Positions 14,515 through 16,433 of a stretch of 16,433 nt of DNA are shown in pieces (the stretch's first letter is position 1; every line of letters starts with the position of its first letter). The stretch is from Phocaeicola_A sp964580305 (lineage in GTDB: Bacteria > Bacteroidota > Bacteroidia > Bacteroidales > Bacteroidaceae). A program made the position numbers and the translations under genes. The DNA lies in NCBI GenBank assembly GCA_964580305.1, contig CAZOKL010000045.1, positions 1 to 16,433 on the forward strand. The letters run 5' to 3'. The notes beneath the pieces are model-generated. The model was not told the origin of the DNA, did no database searches, and saw nothing but the letters and a program-made list of their open reading frames with translations.

Positions 14515-15066
14515 ATGACGACAGACGAACAGACATCCACCGAATGGTTGCCCGTGCGCACCTTATATAATAAGGAACTCTATCTGGCCGACTTCCTGCT
14601 TGACGAACAGATAGAGTATTTTTTGCCTTTCAAATATAAACTCGTGGATGCCAAGACCGATGGTGTGGAGTGTGCCCGTCGTCTTGTCCCGGCCATTCAC
14701 AATTTGGTTTTCATTCATCATGCCTACGACCGTCAGTGGTGCATTGAGTTGATGCGCCGTTGCCCCGTGGAACTTTATTTTTTCAAGCGTGAGCGTTCCG
14801 GCTTTGACTATGCCACCATCTCCCATCGCGAGATGGAGATTTTCATGCGTGCCTGTGACCCCCGTCTGACGGGTACCCGCTTTATTGATCCGGAGCTGTT
14901 GCGTGAAAAGAAATGTACGCGTGTCCGCGTGGTCAAACCCGGCCCTCTTCAGGGCCTGGAGGGAGATTTCATCCGCTTCGGAGGTCGTCATTACATCGCC
15001 GTGCGTGTGAGTGGCAGCGCCGCCCTTCTGAAAGTGAGCTGGACGTGGTGCGAAGGTCTGGAATAG
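14515..15066 (+). CDS. UpxY-family transcription antiterminator (NusG paralogue)
   Basis: UpxY proteins are specialised NusG relatives, each encoded as the first gene of a Bacteroides capsule operon. They keep RNA polymerase from stopping early in the leader of that operon. The 183-residue product fits. An NGN-like N-terminal domain has WLPVRTLYNKELYLADFL (11-28) and IEYFLPFKYKL (33-43), and a RRLVPAIHNLVFIH segment (55-68). A C-terminal KOW-type domain has RVRVVKPGPLQGLEGDFIRF (136-155) and ends in a beta-rich stretch. It is the first gene of the plus-strand unit, followed by ugd after 121 bases. No UpxZ-type partner gene follows. Family assignment is strong; the operon it controls is inferred from position. 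Confidence 0.88.
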   Translation: MTTDEQTSTEWLPVRTLYNKELYLADFLLDEQIEYFLPFKYKLVDAKTDGVECARRLVPAIHNLVFIHHAYDRQWCIELMRRCPVELYFFKRERSGFDYATISHREMEIFMRACDPRLTGTRFIDPELLREKKCTRVRVVKPGPLQGLEGDFIRFGGRHYIAVRVSGSAALLKVSWTWCEGLE

Positions 15067-15187
15067 ACAAATTACGTTATAATTATGATGCATTTGAGGA
15101 GTAGCCTGTTAAGCATGTCGGGTAATTACATAGACTTGCTGCGTGTTGTTGGCATTTACTAACGAGTAAAAAAACATACCTATATCA

Positions 15188-16433
15188 ATGAAAACTTATC
15201 GTATAGCCGTGGCTGGGACCGGTTACGTTGGTCTTTCCATAGCGACTTTGTTATCCCAGCATCATCAGGTGACAGCTGTGGATGTTATCTCCGAGAAGGT
15301 GGACTTAATTAATCGGCGTCAATCACCGATTCAGGATGAATACATAGAGAAATATTTGGTTGAAAAGGATCTGCATCTGACGGCTACGTTGGATGGTGCA
15401 AATGCATATCGTGATGCCGATTTCGTTGTGATAGCTGCTCCCACCAATTATGATCCTATAAAGAACTATTTTGATACCAGGCATGTGGAGGAAGTCATCG
15501 AGCTGGTAAAAAGTGTCAACCCTCATGCCATCATGGTGATTAAGAGCACCATCCCAGTGGGCTACACGGAGGGTATACGCAAGAAGATGCAGAGCGACAA
15601 CATCATTTTTTCGCCTGAGTTTCTGCGCGAGAGCAAGGCATTGTACGACAATCTTTATCCGAGCCGTATCATCGTAGGCAGGCCCGATGGCGATAAACGA
15701 TTGGACGAAGCGGCGCACATCTTTGCATCCTTGTTGCAAGAGGGGGCCCTAAAGGAAAACATAGACACGCTATTTATGGGTACTACGGAAGCCGAAGCGG
15801 TGAAGCTTTTTGCCAACACGTATCTTGCCTTGCGTGTGAGCTACTTCAACGAGCTGGACACGTATGCCGAGATGAAAGGGCTGGATACGCAGGCGATTAT
15901 AAACGGTGTATGCCTCGACCCGCGTATTGGTGCGCATTACAACAATCCGAGCTTCGGTTACGGTGGTTACTGTCTACCTAAAGATACGAAGCAGCTTCTT
16001 GCCAACTACGCTGATGTGCCTGAGAATTTGATACAGGCGATTGTGGAGAGCAACCGGACGAGGAAGGACTTCATTGCCGACCGTGTTCTTCACAAAGCCG
16101 GTTATTATGATTACTTCAACCGTGGTGATTTCAATCCTGATGCGGAGCGTAAGTGTGTTATCGGTATCTACCGTCTGACGATGAAATCAAACAGTGATAA
16201 TTTCCGCCAGTCGAGCATTCAGGGTGTGATGAAACGCATCAAGGCCAAGGGTGCGGAAGTGATTGTTTATGAACCGACGTTGGAAGACGGCAGCACGTTT
16301 TTCGGCAGTAAGGTGTTGAATGATTTGGATGCTTTTAAAACACAAAGTCAGGCGATTATTGCCAATCGCTATGATAGTTGTCTGGATGATGTAAAAGAGA
16401 AGGTTTATACGAGGGATATTTTCAGGAGGGATT
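15188..16433 (+). CDS. ugd: UDP-glucose 6-dehydrogenase (3' end at window edge)
   Basis: The enzyme oxidises UDP-glucose twice with NAD to give UDP-glucuronate, a common acidic precursor for capsule and exopolysaccharide. The frame is open from the ATG at 15188 to the last base, giving 415 residues with no stop in view. The N-terminal Rossmann motif is AVAGTGYVGLS (7-17). The middle has KSTIPVGYT (119-127), FSPEFLRE (141-148) and the catalytic-region Lys206. The active-site stretch is GYGGYCLPKDT (257-267), with nucleophile Cys262 and Asp266. The C-terminal UDP-binding domain follows, and the last residues (VYTRDIFRRD) look like the natural end of the protein, so probably only the stop codon is missing. 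A short hairpin (TTTACT/AGTAAA, 15155-15170) lies just upstream of the start. It probably shares a transcript with the upstream upxY-type gene. Confidence 0.95.
   Translation, partial: MKTYRIAVAGTGYVGLSIATLLSQHHQVTAVDVISEKVDLINRRQSPIQDEYIEKYLVEKDLHLTATLDGANAYRDADFVVIAAPTNYDPIKNYFDTRHVEEVIELVKSVNPHAIMVIKSTIPVGYTEGIRKKMQSDNIIFSPEFLRESKALYDNLYPSRIIVGRPDGDKRLDEAAHIFASLLQEGALKENIDTLFMGTTEAEAVKLFANTYLALRVSYFNELDTYAEMKGLDTQAIINGVCLDPRIGAHYNNPSFGYGGYCLPKDTKQLLANYADVPENLIQAIVESNRTRKDFIADRVLHKAGYYDYFNRGDFNPDAERKCVIGIYRLTMKSNSDNFRQSSIQGVMKRIKAKGAEVIVYEPTLEDGSTFFGSKVLNDLDAFKTQSQAIIANRYDSCLDDVKEKVYTRDIFRRD

Noticed and set aside
14563..15093. 176-codon minus-strand frame opposite upxY
   Set aside because: The plus strand encodes a clear NusG-like protein; the antisense frame has no family features.

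Overview
The window looks like chromosomal DNA from a member of the Bacteroidales, most likely a Prevotella-like organism, in a draft assembly. The evidence is the protein flavour (short-form MenE, UpxY-type NusG paralogue, MenB and RsgA sequences typical of the order), repeated TAnnTTTG -7 promoter boxes ahead of genes, and no clear Shine-Dalgarno use. Two runs of exactly 100 N (8105-8204 and 11890-11989) are scaffold gaps whose true length is unknown.

Layout. Everything from 175 to 14030 is on the minus strand, so read it right to left. At 14030 is a 7TM-HD membrane phosphohydrolase (PgpH-like, probable c-di-AMP phosphodiesterase). A gap follows, then priA (replication restart helicase) and a low-molecular-weight tyrosine phosphatase. 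Next comes a menaquinone cluster, menB (N-terminal piece only), menC (C-terminal piece only) and menE. A run of four glycosyltransferase genes (6141 to 1921) follows, and finally frr (ribosome recycling factor) and rsgA (30S assembly GTPase). To the right of a 484-base intergenic region, a plus-strand unit starts with an UpxY-family antiterminator and UDP-glucose dehydrogenase, which looks like the head of a capsule or exopolysaccharide operon running off the right edge.

How the genes fit together. frr and rsgA serve ribosome recycling and assembly and share one likely promoter. menB-menC-menE are steps of menaquinone synthesis. The four glycosyltransferases form an envelope-glycan module without its own flippase or polymerase in view. 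upxY plus ugd would make and regulate a UDP-glucuronate-containing surface polysaccharide.

I see no mobile element, CRISPR array, rRNA or tRNA, and nothing that amounts to a new defence or other novel system. The points most worth checking are: the false menB/menC fusion across the first gap; a perfect 20-bp inverted repeat between frr and rsgA; a 22-bp-period tandem repeat in the divergent intergenic region; and a leader hairpin just ahead of upxY.
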